A stretch of DNA of 64,000 nucleotides, from positions 806,001-870,000 of the forward strand of contig CAWCBH010000003.1 of NCBI GenBank assembly GCA_963793785.1, written 5' to 3'. This stretch comes from CAWCBH01 sp963793785. Lineage in GTDB: Bacteria > Actinomycetota > Thermoleophilia > Solirubrobacterales > 70-9. This document shows, one piece after another, positions 1-8,556 of this stretch. The translations under genes and the position numbers were made by a program. The notes under the pieces were generated by a model that searched no databases, was not told where the DNA came from, and saw nothing but the letters and a program-made list of their open reading frames with translations. Positions within the stretch are counted from its first letter, which is position 1; the number at the start of each line of letters is the position of its first letter.

Positions 1-158
1 GGATCGCGCGGCTGCCCGAGCCATTGCGGGTGCCCGCCACGGAGGCTGCGCTGGCGCTCGAGCCGCGGCTGCCCGGCGGCGAGGTCTACACCGACGACCG
101 GGCGCCGGTGGAATGGCTGATCGACGCCTCCTTCTTGGGCTATGCGAACGAGAACTGA
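1..158 (+). CDS. C-terminal end of a spermidine-synthase-like protein (5' truncated)
   Basis: Only the last 51 residues lie in the window; the frame is open from base 3 to the TGA at 156-158. The segment VYTDDRAPVEWLID resembles the conserved C-terminal end of spermidine synthase and spermidine-synthase/MFS fusion proteins, where a Thr-Asp-Asp-x-x-Ala-Pro-Val-Glu element closes the Rossmann methyltransferase-like fold. The polyamine substrate and the rest of the fold cannot be judged here. The next small ORF starts inside its last codons, so the two are probably translationally coupled. Confidence 0.6.
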   Translation, partial: IARLPEPLRVPATEAALALEPRLPGGEVYTDDRAPVEWLIDASFLGYANEN

Positions 159-279
159 CCGCTTTCTCTCCTGGCTCGTCACCGGGCCGCTCGGCCGCGC
201 CGCAGCGTTCGCGATCGACTTCGCCGCCGCCCTGCGCCGCGGGCTCGGCAGCCGTTCCTCTAGGGTCAGCCGCCGATGA
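142..279 (+). CDS. Small 45-residue protein coupled to tig
   Basis: ATG at 142 opens 45 codons ending at TGA 277-279. It overlaps the end of the upstream gene by 17 nt and the ATG of tig by 3 nt (ATGA arrangement). The product has a hydrophobic central stretch (RFLSWLVTGPLGRAAAFAID, about residues 7-26) and a basic tail. I recall short proteins with an FL-x-x-x-x-TGPLGR pattern beside spermidine-synthase-like genes in related actinobacteria, but I cannot name a family. The double overlap is the main argument that it is translated. Function unknown; a small membrane-associated protein is likely. Confidence 0.55.
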   Translation: MRTRTDRFLSWLVTGPLGRAAAFAIDFAAALRRGLGSRSSRVSRR

Positions 280-1661
280 GGACAAGCGTCACCGAGCTGC
301 CGGATTCGCGCGCCCGGGTCGAGGTGGAGGTGCCCGCCGAGGAGGTCGATCGCCATCTCCAGCGTGCCGCCAGAGGGCTGGCGCGCGAGATGCGGCTGCC
401 CGGCTTTCGCAAGGGCAAGGCGCCGCCGTCGCTGGTGATCCAGCGACTCGGTCGGGGTGCGGTGCTCGAGCAGGCGGTCCGTGACTCGCTGCCGGAGTGG
501 TACGAGCGGGCCCTGTTCGACTCCGGCGTCAATCCGGTCGGGGACCCCGACATCGAGGTCACGTCGGTGCCCGAGGCGGAGGGCGAGCCGCTCGGCTTCA
601 AGTTCGAGGTCGGCGTTCGCCCGGCGGCGCAGCTCGGCGACTACAAGGGCCTCGAGGTCGGCCGGCCCGAGGCCGATGTGCCGGCGGACGTGGTCGACCG
701 GGAGCTGGAGCGGATGCGGGCCGCGATCGCGCGCCTGGAGCCGGTCCAGCGTCCCGCCGCCGACGGCGACGCGCTGCTGATCGACTTCGAGGGAGCGATC
801 GACGGTGAGCCTTTCGAGGGCGGCGAGGCGCACGATTACCTGCTGGAGCTGGGAGCAGACCAGCTGATCGAAGGCTTCGAGGAGCAGCTCGCCGGCGCCG
901 AGGCGGGGCAGGACCGCCAGGTCGAGGTCGAGTTTCCCTCCCAGTACCACGCCGAGCACCTGGCCGGCCGGAAGGCCAGCTTCGCGGTCTCGGTGAAGGA
1001 GGTGCGCGAGAAAGTCCTGCCCGACCCCGACGACGACTTCGCGGCCGAGGTCTCGGAGTTCGACACGCTGGCCGAGCTACGCGAGGACATCGCCTCGAAG
1101 CTGGCGCTCGCCGCCGGGAACCGGATCGAGCAGGACTTCCGGGTCGCCGCGATCGACGCCGCGGTGGCCGGCGCCACCGTCGAGCTGCCGCCCGAGATCG
1201 TCGATGCCCGCGCGACCGAGCGCTGGGAGCGGGTCGAGCGGCAGCTGGCCGGGCGCGGCATCGACCCCAACACCTACCTGCAGATGCAGGGGAAGTCGCG
1301 CGAGGAGGTGATCGAGGAGTCAAAGCCCGACGCCGAGCAGGAGCTGAAGCGAGAGGCGGTGCTGAACGCGATCGCCGACGCGGAGGGGATCGAGGTCTCC
1401 GACGAGGAGCTGGTCGAGGCTCTCGAGCACACCGCCGAGCACGAGCGGACGACCCCGCAGAAGCTGCTGGAGCGATTGCGCCGCAACGGGCGCGAGGCGC
1501 TGATCCGCGAGGACCTGCGGGTCCGCAAGGCGATCGACCTGCTGGTCGAGACCGCGGAGCCGATCCCGGTCGCCCAGGCCGAGGCGCGGGAGAAGCTCTG
1601 GACCCCGGAGAAGGAACGCGAGACGGCCGGCGGCCTCTGGACCCCGGGCTCCGGCGATTGA
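276..1661 (+). CDS. tig: Trigger factor, ribosome-associated chaperone and PPIase
   Basis: 461 residues, normal length for the family. The N-terminal ribosome-binding domain carries the signature GFRKGKAP at residues 43-50. It is followed by an FKBP-type peptidyl-prolyl isomerase domain (about 155-240) and a long helical C-terminal chaperone domain ending in an acidic/basic tail. It binds beside the exit tunnel and shields nascent chains. The ATG overlaps the stop of the preceding small ORF. In most actinobacteria clpP and clpX follow directly; here an opposite-strand oxidoreductase and several other genes intervene. Confidence 0.97.
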   Translation: MRTSVTELPDSRARVEVEVPAEEVDRHLQRAARGLAREMRLPGFRKGKAPPSLVIQRLGRGAVLEQAVRDSLPEWYERALFDSGVNPVGDPDIEVTSVPEAEGEPLGFKFEVGVRPAAQLGDYKGLEVGRPEADVPADVVDRELERMRAAIARLEPVQRPAADGDALLIDFEGAIDGEPFEGGEAHDYLLELGADQLIEGFEEQLAGAEAGQDRQVEVEFPSQYHAEHLAGRKASFAVSVKEVREKVLPDPDDDFAAEVSEFDTLAELREDIASKLALAAGNRIEQDFRVAAIDAAVAGATVELPPEIVDARATERWERVERQLAGRGIDPNTYLQMQGKSREEVIEESKPDAEQELKREAVLNAIADAEGIEVSDEELVEALEHTAEHERTTPQKLLERLRRNGREALIREDLRVRKAIDLLVETAEPIPVAQAEAREKLWTPEKERETAGGLWTPGSGD

Positions 1662-1688
1662 TCGGCCGCGTCGCACGACACCATCTCT

Positions 1689-1734
1689 CGAACGTCCCGG
1701 ACTATCCGCTCTGCGGGATGCTGCGGGACGTTCG
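1689..1734. terminator. Hairpin between convergent genes
   Basis: CGAACGTCCCG at 1689-1699 is repeated inverted and perfectly at 1724-1734, giving an 11-bp stem with a 24-nt loop. It sits between the end of tig and the end of the oppositely oriented oxidoreductase gene, where a bidirectional terminator is expected. There is no T-run on either side, so intrinsic termination would have to be of the T-less kind. Confidence 0.6.
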
Positions 1735-1752
1735 GTGGGTCAGCGGCTTCGC

Positions 1753-4014
1753 TTAGGCGCGCGCGGGCTCGCGCACCGGCGCCAGCTCGACCGGGATCCC
1801 GTTCAGGACCGCGTTGCCCGACAGCGGATCGATCAGATCCGAGCGGGCGAGGATGTTGGAATTGGACCCGGCGTGCTCGCGGGCGACGCTGAGCTCGACG
1901 CCGTCGCCGTCGTGACCCCAGCCGTGGGGGATGCTGACGACGCCGGGCATGACCGCGTCGGTGACCTCGACCGGGATCTCGATCTCGCCGGCGCTCGAGG
2001 AGACCCGGGCCGGCTCTCCGTCGGTCAGTCCGAGGCGCCCGGCATCGCTGGGGTGGACGTGGGCGGTGCAGCGCTCGGGCCCGCTGACCAGGCCGGCGAC
2101 GTTGTGCATCCAGGAATTGTTCGAGCGCAGGTGACGCCGCCCGACCAGGACGATCTGCCCGTTCGTTCGGCGATCCAGCGCGGCGCGCAAACGGGTGACG
2201 TCGGCGACGATCGGCTCGGGGGCAAGCTCGATCCGGCCGCTCGGGGTGCGTAGTGCGTCGGGCAGCCTCGGCTCCAGCGGCCCGAGGTCGACGCCGTGCG
2301 GCTCCGCCTCCAGCCGCGCCAGGGTCAGCCCGCCGGGGTCCTCGCCGAAGCGGTCGCCGTAGGGCCCTGCCCGCAGCAGCAGGTCGAGAAGCCGCTCCGG
2401 GCCGCTTCGCTCCGCGAGCGCCGCTGCGATCTCGCCCGCATCGCGACCCGCCAGTCGCGATCCGTCGGTCCCCAGCTCTCGGCGGACCGCCTCGCCGGCG
2501 ACGAAGTCGTCGATCGCCTCGACGTCTGCGTCGGCACCCTGTCCGGTGACCAGCCCGGTCAGGCGCAGGATCGTTCGCCACTCGTCGGGCACGGCGGGAT
2601 CGGGCTCCAGCACCGGGGTCGAGTAGTTGGCCACGTTTCGAACCGCCAGCTGGTAGAGGGCGACGTCGTAGTGGGAGCGGCGCAGGGGGGAGGTACCCGG
2701 CAGGATCACGTCAGCGTGCCGGGTCGTCTCGTTGACGTAGACGTCGATCGAGACCATGAATTCCAGCGCGGCCAGGGCCTTGTCGAGACGGGCGCTGTCG
2801 GGGGTCGATACCGCCGGGTTGCCGGCCAGCGTCAACAGGGCCCGAACCTGGCCCTCGCCGGGGGTCTCGATCTCCTCCGCCAGCGCCGCCACCGGTAGCT
2901 CGCCGAACGCCTCCGGGAGACCGCGGACGCGACTCGCCCAGCGACCGGGGTTATAACCACGTCCCGTGCCCGGAACGCCGTTGGAGCTGGTCTGGCCGGC
3001 GGCGGCACGAGTGAACATCGCGCCCCCCACCCGGTCGAGGTTTCCGGTCAGCGCGTTGACGACGTCGACGAGCCAGCTGGCCAGGGTGCCGAACTCCTGC
3101 GTGCAGGTACCGATCCGTCCGTAGACCGCGGCCCGCCCGGCGCCGGCCAGCTCGCGCGCCATGGTGCGGATCTCGCCGGCGGAGATGCCGGTCGGGTCGG
3201 CGACGGCCTCGGGCGTGAAGGGCGCGGACAGCTCGCCGACCTCGTCGAGCCCGTTGATCTGCCCGGCCAGGGTCCCCGGATCGACCAAGCCCTCAGCGAA
3301 GAGGACGTTGACGATCGCGAACAGCAGCAGCGCGTCGGTGCCGGGGCGGATGAAGTGGTGCCGATCGGCCTCCTCCGCGGTGCGGGTGTGGCGAGGATCG
3401 ATCACCACGACTTTGCCGCCCCGCTCTCGAAGCGCCCGCAACCGCCCGCGCATGTTGGGCGCCGTCAGCAGGCTGCCGTTGGAGTGCAGCGGGTTGGCGC
3501 CGAGGATCAGCAGGTACTCGGTGCGGTCGATGTCGGGGACGGGAACGGTGAGCGCGGCGCCGAACATGTGCCCCGCCGCGACCTGCTTGGGCATCTGGTC
3601 GACGGTGCTGGCGGTGTAGATGTTCTTCGTCCCCAGCGCCTTCAGCAGAACGCGCCCGTAGAGGATGCTGGAGAAGTTGTGCGCTGCCGGGTTGCCGACG
3701 TAGACGGCGACCGCGTCGCGACCGTCGCGCTCCAGCAGCCGCGGCAGGCGCTCCTCGATCACCGCGAAGGCCTCGTCCCAGGTCGCCTCCTCGAAGCCTT
3801 CGCCGCGCTTGATCAGCGGCGTCCGCACCCGGTCGGAGTCGGAATCGAGGGCGGCGAGGCTGGCGCCTTTGGGGCAGATGAAGCCGCGGCTGAAGACATC
3901 CGCTGTATCGCCGCGAATCTTCGTTACCCGGTCGCCGGCGACGGTGAACTCGAGCCCGCAGGTCGCCTCGCAGAGCGGGCAGGTCGCGAAACGCGTGGTG
4001 GCATCGGAGGCCAC
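1753..4014 (-). CDS. Molybdopterin-dependent oxidoreductase (DMSO-reductase superfamily)
   Basis: 753 residues. The N-terminus has a [4Fe-4S] cluster motif with Cys at 12, 15, 19 and 47 (CPLCEATC, then FICPKG). This is followed by the bis-MGD-binding body (for example the region NPAAHNFSSILYGR) and a C-terminal molybdopterin-dinucleotide-binding domain (INGLDEV to the end, with NNSWMHNVAGLVSG). The stretch TASTVDQMPKQVAAGHMFG marks the active-site region; no Cys or selenocysteine is evident there. There is no Tat signal, so it is probably cytoplasmic. Substrate (formate, nitrate or other) cannot be told and no partner subunit genes are adjacent. The start is GTG at 4014, supported by the -10-like box at 4021-4026. 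Confidence 0.88.
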   Translation of the reverse strand: MASDATTRFATCPLCEATCGLEFTVAGDRVTKIRGDTADVFSRGFICPKGASLAALDSDSDRVRTPLIKRGEGFEEATWDEAFAVIEERLPRLLERDGRDAVAVYVGNPAAHNFSSILYGRVLLKALGTKNIYTASTVDQMPKQVAAGHMFGAALTVPVPDIDRTEYLLILGANPLHSNGSLLTAPNMRGRLRALRERGGKVVVIDPRHTRTAEEADRHHFIRPGTDALLLFAIVNVLFAEGLVDPGTLAGQINGLDEVGELSAPFTPEAVADPTGISAGEIRTMARELAGAGRAAVYGRIGTCTQEFGTLASWLVDVVNALTGNLDRVGGAMFTRAAAGQTSSNGVPGTGRGYNPGRWASRVRGLPEAFGELPVAALAEEIETPGEGQVRALLTLAGNPAVSTPDSARLDKALAALEFMVSIDVYVNETTRHADVILPGTSPLRRSHYDVALYQLAVRNVANYSTPVLEPDPAVPDEWRTILRLTGLVTGQGADADVEAIDDFVAGEAVRRELGTDGSRLAGRDAGEIAAALAERSGPERLLDLLLRAGPYGDRFGEDPGGLTLARLEAEPHGVDLGPLEPRLPDALRTPSGRIELAPEPIVADVTRLRAALDRRTNGQIVLVGRRHLRSNNSWMHNVAGLVSGPERCTAHVHPSDAGRLGLTDGEPARVSSSAGEIEIPVEVTDAVMPGVVSIPHGWGHDGDGVELSVAREHAGSNSNILARSDLIDPLSGNAVLNGIPVELAPVREPARA

Positions 4015-4020
4015 GCACCG

Positions 4021-4026
4021 ATTCTA
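4021..4026 (-). promoter_or_regulatory. -10 box for the oxidoreductase gene
   Basis: TAGAAT on the minus strand, 6 nt before GTG 4014. No Shine-Dalgarno is present, so a leaderless transcript is likely. Confidence 0.5.
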
Positions 4027-4188
4027 GAGCCGCAAGTGCGACGCCGCCCGGGGCGAGTGGGCGGCGCCGCCTGTGCGGTAAGCATCAGGGGCACCCGCTG
4101 GGGCGCCTCCAGGAGTCATATTCCCGCCACCTGAGGCCCGAAACATCGCAGCGCAGAAGCGGACGAATTAGCGACCGGACCCCTTCTA

Positions 4189-4194
4189 TAGACT
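4189..4194 (+). promoter_or_regulatory. -10 box for clpP
   Basis: TAGACT with 8 nt to the GTG at 4203. The 188-bp region back to 4014 holds only the two divergent promoters; I see no ORF or clear repeat in it. Confidence 0.55.
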
Positions 4195-4202
4195 CGCCCA
4201 CC

Positions 4203-4787
4203 GTGAGCCCGTTAGTCCCCATGGTGGTCGAGCAAACCTCGCGCGGTGAGCGTGCCTTCGACATCTACTCGCGGCTGCTCAACGAGCGAATCATCTTCCT
4301 CGGCACCCCGGTGACGGAGGACATCGCCAACCTGATCGTCGCCCAGCTGATCCACCTCGAGTCCGAGGATCCCGAGAAGGACATCTCGATCTATGTCAAC
4401 TCGCCGGGCGGCTCCGTCTACGCCGGGCTGGCGATCTACGACACGATGCAATACATCAAGCCCGACGTTCAGACGATCTGCGTCGGCGTGGCGATGAGCA
4501 TGGGAGCGCTGCTGCTGGCCGGCGGAGCCGAAGGCAAGCGGATGGCGACCCCGAACTCGAAGATCCTCATCCACCAGGTCTCGGGCGGTTTCTCCGGCCA
4601 GGCGACCGACATCGAGATCCACGCGAAGGAGATCATCGACGTGCGCCGGCGGCTGGACGAGATCATCGCCAAGCACACGAAGCAGCCCCTGGAGAAGGTC
4701 GCCAAGGACACCGAGCGCGACTACTTCATGAGCTCGGAAGAGGCGAAGGAGTACTCGATCATCGACCGCGTGATCGAGCACCACTAA
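4203..4787 (+). CDS. clpP: ATP-dependent Clp protease proteolytic subunit
   Basis: 194 residues, typical for the S14 serine peptidase. The catalytic triad is visible as Ser99 (GVAMSMGA), His124 (ILIHQV) and Asp173 (TERDYF). The protein forms the tetradecameric chamber fed by ClpX, encoded 2.5 kb downstream. Start GTG 4203 lies just behind a TAGACT box; an internal ATG seven codons later is the alternative. A structured hairpin element follows the stop codon within 6 nt. Confidence 0.98.
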   Translation: MSPLVPMVVEQTSRGERAFDIYSRLLNERIIFLGTPVTEDIANLIVAQLIHLESEDPEKDISIYVNSPGGSVYAGLAIYDTMQYIKPDVQTICVGVAMSMGALLLAGGAEGKRMATPNSKILIHQVSGGFSGQATDIEIHAKEIIDVRRRLDEIIAKHTKQPLEKVAKDTERDYFMSSEEAKEYSIIDRVIEHH

Positions 4788-4792
4788 CAACT

Positions 4793-4870
4793 CCGGCAGG
4801 TGCTCCGCTCCCGCGAGGGCCTGGGGAATCAGATATGGACAGGCCCTCGCTCCCGCGTCCGCCCTGCCGG
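4793..4870 (+). repeat. Intergenic hairpin element, copy A
   Basis: Outer stem CCGGCAGG 4793-4800 pairs with 4863-4870. Inner perfect 10-bp stem 4813-4822 (GCGAGGGCCT) pairs with 4841-4850. The 18-nt loop is 4823-4840 and contains GAATCAGATATGGA. The inner stem is preceded by GCTCCC-like sequence and followed by TCCCGCGTCCG. The same loop and flanks occur after obgE at 25172-25237 with a different but still perfect stem. Whether it acts as RNA or DNA is unknown. Confidence 0.7.
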
Positions 4871-4948
4871 TCGAATCCTGGGCCGCTCCATCTGCCACTG
4901 CCGGACTGATTGCCGGCCTCCTCATCGCTCCGGCTGTGAGTCTCGCCA

Positions 4949-5692
4949 TTGCGTCCGCACCCGCCTCCGAGCCTGAATTCCGGCTGCTCGCCGCTTCAGT
5001 TCATCCCCAAGAAGGCGTTCTTCGACGGCGGAGCGGTGCGGATTCGGTACCGCTTCGAGGCTGAGCAGGCGCTGCGGCTGGAGATTCGGATCGTCAAGGC
5101 CGGTAGCGGGCGGGTCGTGCGCCGGCTCTTCGTGCGGCGCCGCCCGGCCCGCTCACACCTACAGCTCTGGGAAGGGATCGCGGAAGGCGGCCGAGTCGCC
5201 GAGGACGGCCGCTACCGGGTCTTGATCGGACCTCGCGGTCGCGCCCTGCGCCCGGCGGGGCGGTTTCGCCTCCTCGGGCATCTCTTTCCGGTCCGCGGCC
5301 CGCACGGCGATCGCGGCGCGACCGGGAAGTTCGGCGCCCCGCGCAGCGGTGGGCGGACGCACGAGGGCTTCGATCTGCTGGCCGCCTGCGGGACGCCGCT
5401 TGGCGCTGCCCGCGGCGGCACGGTGCTGGAGCTGAGCTTCGACCCGGTGCTCTACGGATGGTTCGTCCTCATCGACGGTCGCCGGGAGGCTCGCAACTAC
5501 TTCTATTCACACCTGCGCGGTCGGCCGCCGCTTGCCGTCGGCGCCCGGGTCCGGACCGGGCAGCGGATCGGCGTGGTCGGCAAGACCGGCAATGCGCGGA
5601 CGACTCCCTGCCATCTCCACTTCGAGTTGCGCTCCGCAGGACGACCGCTCGATCCCGAGCCGGCGCTGGCCCGCTGGGACCGCTGGAGCTGA
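4949..5692 (+). CDS. M23-family metallopeptidase, probably frameshifted near its N-terminus
   Basis: The C-terminal two thirds is a LytM/M23 domain: a metal-binding start THEGFD, the middle part GTPLGAARGGTVLEL, and the terminal HLHFEL motif. An N-terminal beta-rich region (FFDGGAVRIRYRF onward) resembles secreted M23 peptidases of this group, which probably cut cell-wall peptides. TTG 4949 is the only common start in this frame and gives no export signal. A hydrophobic, signal-peptide-like stretch (TAGLIAGLLIAPAVSLAIAS) lies just upstream in another frame. Dropping one C from CCCC at 5006-5009 joins it to the mature protein. The true start remains unresolved. Confidence 0.75.
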   Translation: MRPHPPPSLNSGCSPLQFIPKKAFFDGGAVRIRYRFEAEQALRLEIRIVKAGSGRVVRRLFVRRRPARSHLQLWEGIAEGGRVAEDGRYRVLIGPRGRALRPAGRFRLLGHLFPVRGPHGDRGATGKFGAPRSGGRTHEGFDLLAACGTPLGAARGGTVLELSFDPVLYGWFVLIDGRREARNYFYSHLRGRPPLAVGARVRTGQRIGVVGKTGNARTTPCHLHFELRSAGRPLDPEPALARWDRWS

Positions 5693-5710
5693 CGGCAATC
5701 GCGCGACTGC

Positions 5711-6163
5711 TCAGACGCGCAGCTCATAGGTGACCCAGGTCGAGCGCTCGGCGCCGGTCGAGTCGTAGAGGCGCTGTGCCACTGCGTTGTCCGGGGCCGT
5801 CGCCCACTCGAGGTGACGGGCACCCCGGTCGCGCGCCACATCGACGCCGGCCTCGATCAGGGCCCGGCCGATCCCCGCTCCGCGCCGGCGCTGGTCGACA
5901 TAGAGGTCGTTCATCAGCACCGTCTCCGCCGCCTGCGTGGAGCTGAAGAACCAGTACAGGCAGGCATAGCCGGCCAGCTCGTCGCCCACCCAGGCCCCAA
6001 GCAGCAGACCGTCGTCGCTGGGGAACAGAAAGCGGGCAAAGAAACGGCGGTTGCGCTCGGTGTCGATCCGGTCGACCTCGTAGAAGCGCTGGTAATCGGC
6101 GATCATCGGCAGCAGCGTCTCGAACTGCTGCCCGCTAACCGGCTCTACCCGTACGCTGTCCAC
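5711..6163 (-). CDS. GNAT-family N-acetyltransferase
   Basis: 150 residues, one GNAT domain. The acetyl-CoA pyrophosphate loop is seen as RRRGAGIGRALIEAG (about residues 92-106), preceded by the beta4 strand VLMNDLYVD and followed by the beta5 region HLEWATAPDNAVAQRLYDSTG. Substrate is unknown. It is convergent with the M23 gene (18 nt apart). Its GTG at 6163 is only 5 nt from the GTG of the divergent beta-helix gene, so each promoter must lie within the other gene. Confidence 0.85.
   Translation of the reverse strand: MDSVRVEPVSGQQFETLLPMIADYQRFYEVDRIDTERNRRFFARFLFPSDDGLLLGAWVGDELAGYACLYWFFSSTQAAETVLMNDLYVDQRRRGAGIGRALIEAGVDVARDRGARHLEWATAPDNAVAQRLYDSTGAERSTWVTYELRV
6152..6157 (+). promoter_or_regulatory. 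-10-like box for the beta-helix gene
   Basis: TACGCT, 11 nt before GTG 6169 and inside the first codons of the divergent acetyltransferase gene. Confidence 0.35.
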
Positions 6164-6168
6164 CGGCC

Positions 6169-7047
6169 GTGAAGCTACTTGCTCGGACTTCCCTGATCGT
6201 CGCCGCAGTCGCCTGCGTGTTGATCGCGCAGGCTTCCGCGGCGGGCGGCAGCCGCGTCATCGACGTCCGGCCCGGGGAGCTGCGCGAGGCGATCCAGCAG
6301 GCCGGCGACGGAGACACGCTGCTCGTCCACCAGGGCCGCTACCCGGGGCGCTACACGATCGCGAAGCGGCTGAAGCTGATCGGTGCGCCGGGGGAGAGGC
6401 GGCCGCTGTTCGACGGTCGCTGCCAGACCCGGGCCACGATCAGGGTCGTCGCGTCAGGTGTGGTGATGCGCCGGCTCCACGTCGTCGGGTCCGACGAGAG
6501 CGGGGGTCCGTTCCCTTCCTCGGTGGAGTTCATCCGCGCCGGTTCGGGCCGGATCACCGACTCGCTGCTGCGCGACACCTGCGAGGCCGAGTACGGGGTC
6601 AACGTCTTCGCCTCCGGGCAGATCACGGTGCTGCGCAACCGGACGCGGGGGTTCAGCGACGCCGGGATCTACGTCGGGGCGATCAGCGACACCGGCGGCG
6701 GCACCCTCCGTGTCGCCGACAACGAGACGTTTCGAAACAACCTCGGGGTCATCGTCGAGGATTCTTCCGGGGGGACGATCCTCGTCGAGGACAACCTGAT
6801 CCGCGACAACACCCCGCCCGGGGAGGGAATCCCGAGCGGGATCTTCGTGCGGCGAAGCGACGCGGCGGTGTTCCGGGGCAACACCGTGGTTCGCAACGGC
6901 GAGTTCGGCATCCATCTCGATCCGGCCTCGGACCGCAACCGGCTGTTCGGCAACCGCGTTCGGGACAACCCTCGCAACGTCCTCGACGAGGGGACCGGCA
7001 ATTGCGGTCGCGGCAACGTGCCGAACGCATTTCCTCCCTGCCCGTGA
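6169..7047 (+). CDS. Secreted right-handed parallel beta-helix (NosD/PbH1-like) protein
   Basis: 292 residues. A clear signal peptide (KLLARTSLIVAAVACVLIAQ, cleavage near residue 24-26) is followed by about ten short parallel beta-helix rungs of the PbH1 type, such as ADNETFRNNLGVIVEDS, EDNLIRDN and RGNTVVRNGEFGIHL, ending in a cysteine-containing cap (NCGRGNVPNAFPPCP). Such folds often bind or cleave polysaccharides, but I see no identifiable catalytic pair. The signal peptide at the first codon fixes the GTG 6169 start despite the 5-nt distance to the divergent gene. Confidence 0.8.
   Translation: MKLLARTSLIVAAVACVLIAQASAAGGSRVIDVRPGELREAIQQAGDGDTLLVHQGRYPGRYTIAKRLKLIGAPGERRPLFDGRCQTRATIRVVASGVVMRRLHVVGSDESGGPFPSSVEFIRAGSGRITDSLLRDTCEAEYGVNVFASGQITVLRNRTRGFSDAGIYVGAISDTGGGTLRVADNETFRNNLGVIVEDSSGGTILVEDNLIRDNTPPGEGIPSGIFVRRSDAAVFRGNTVVRNGEFGIHLDPASDRNRLFGNRVRDNPRNVLDEGTGNCGRGNVPNAFPPCP
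6172..6177 (-). promoter_or_regulatory. -10-like box for the acetyltransferase gene
   Basis: TAGCTT on the minus strand, 8 nt before GTG 6163 and inside codons 2-3 of the beta-helix gene. Confidence 0.4.
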
Positions 7048-7065
7048 GGCGGAGCGGGGCAAGCG
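7042..7065 (+). repeat. 24-bp direct repeat, copy 1
   Basis: Begins CCGTGAGGCGGAGCGGGGC and spans the stop codon of the beta-helix gene. Copy 2 at 7111-7134 differs at one position. Confidence 0.7.
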
Positions 7066-7094
7066 TCTAGATCTGATTCTGCGCGAAGCTCCGC
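7049..7094 (-). repeat. Possible third, degenerate hairpin element (copy C)
   Basis: GCGGAGC 7049-7055 pairs with GCTCCGC 7088-7094. On the minus strand the loop contains AGAATCAGATCTAGA, close to the conserved loop of elements A and B. The stem is short and the flanks fit poorly, so this is only a candidate. Confidence 0.3.
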
Positions 7095-7110
7095 GAAGCC
7101 GAACAATGAT

Positions 7111-7134
7111 CCGTGAGGCGGAGCGGGGCGAGCG
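7111..7134 (+). repeat. 24-bp direct repeat, copy 2
   Basis: Second copy of the repeat at 7042-7065, 69 bp downstream. The gap 7048-7272 otherwise holds the clpX promoter region and no ORF I can support. Confidence 0.7.
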
Positions 7135-7223
7135 TAGGGCGGCGGCAAGTTTGCGCCCGCCGGCAGGGTCGCGCAGGCAAGCGGCGTAATTGCGAACCCA
7201 CAGGGCCGCCGCCCGACTCCCTC

Positions 7224-7229
7224 TAAGCT
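7224..7229 (+). promoter_or_regulatory. -10-like box for clpX
   Basis: TAAGCT 43 nt before the proposed start. Here a leader with a strong Shine-Dalgarno is expected, not a leaderless start. Confidence 0.35.
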
Positions 7230-7258
7230 CTGAGCGGCGGCGATCCGAAAACAGCCCT

Positions 7259-7266
7259 AGGAGGGG
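7259..7266 (+). promoter_or_regulatory. Strong ribosome binding site deciding the clpX start
   Basis: AGGAGGGG with a 6-nt spacer to the CTG at 7273. An in-frame TAG at 7258-7260 excludes any earlier start, and no ATG/GTG/TTG precedes the conserved zinc finger. Confidence 0.75.
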
Positions 7267-7272
7267 ATCCCG

Positions 7273-8552
<1,280 letters not shown>

Positions 8553-8556
<4 letters not shown>

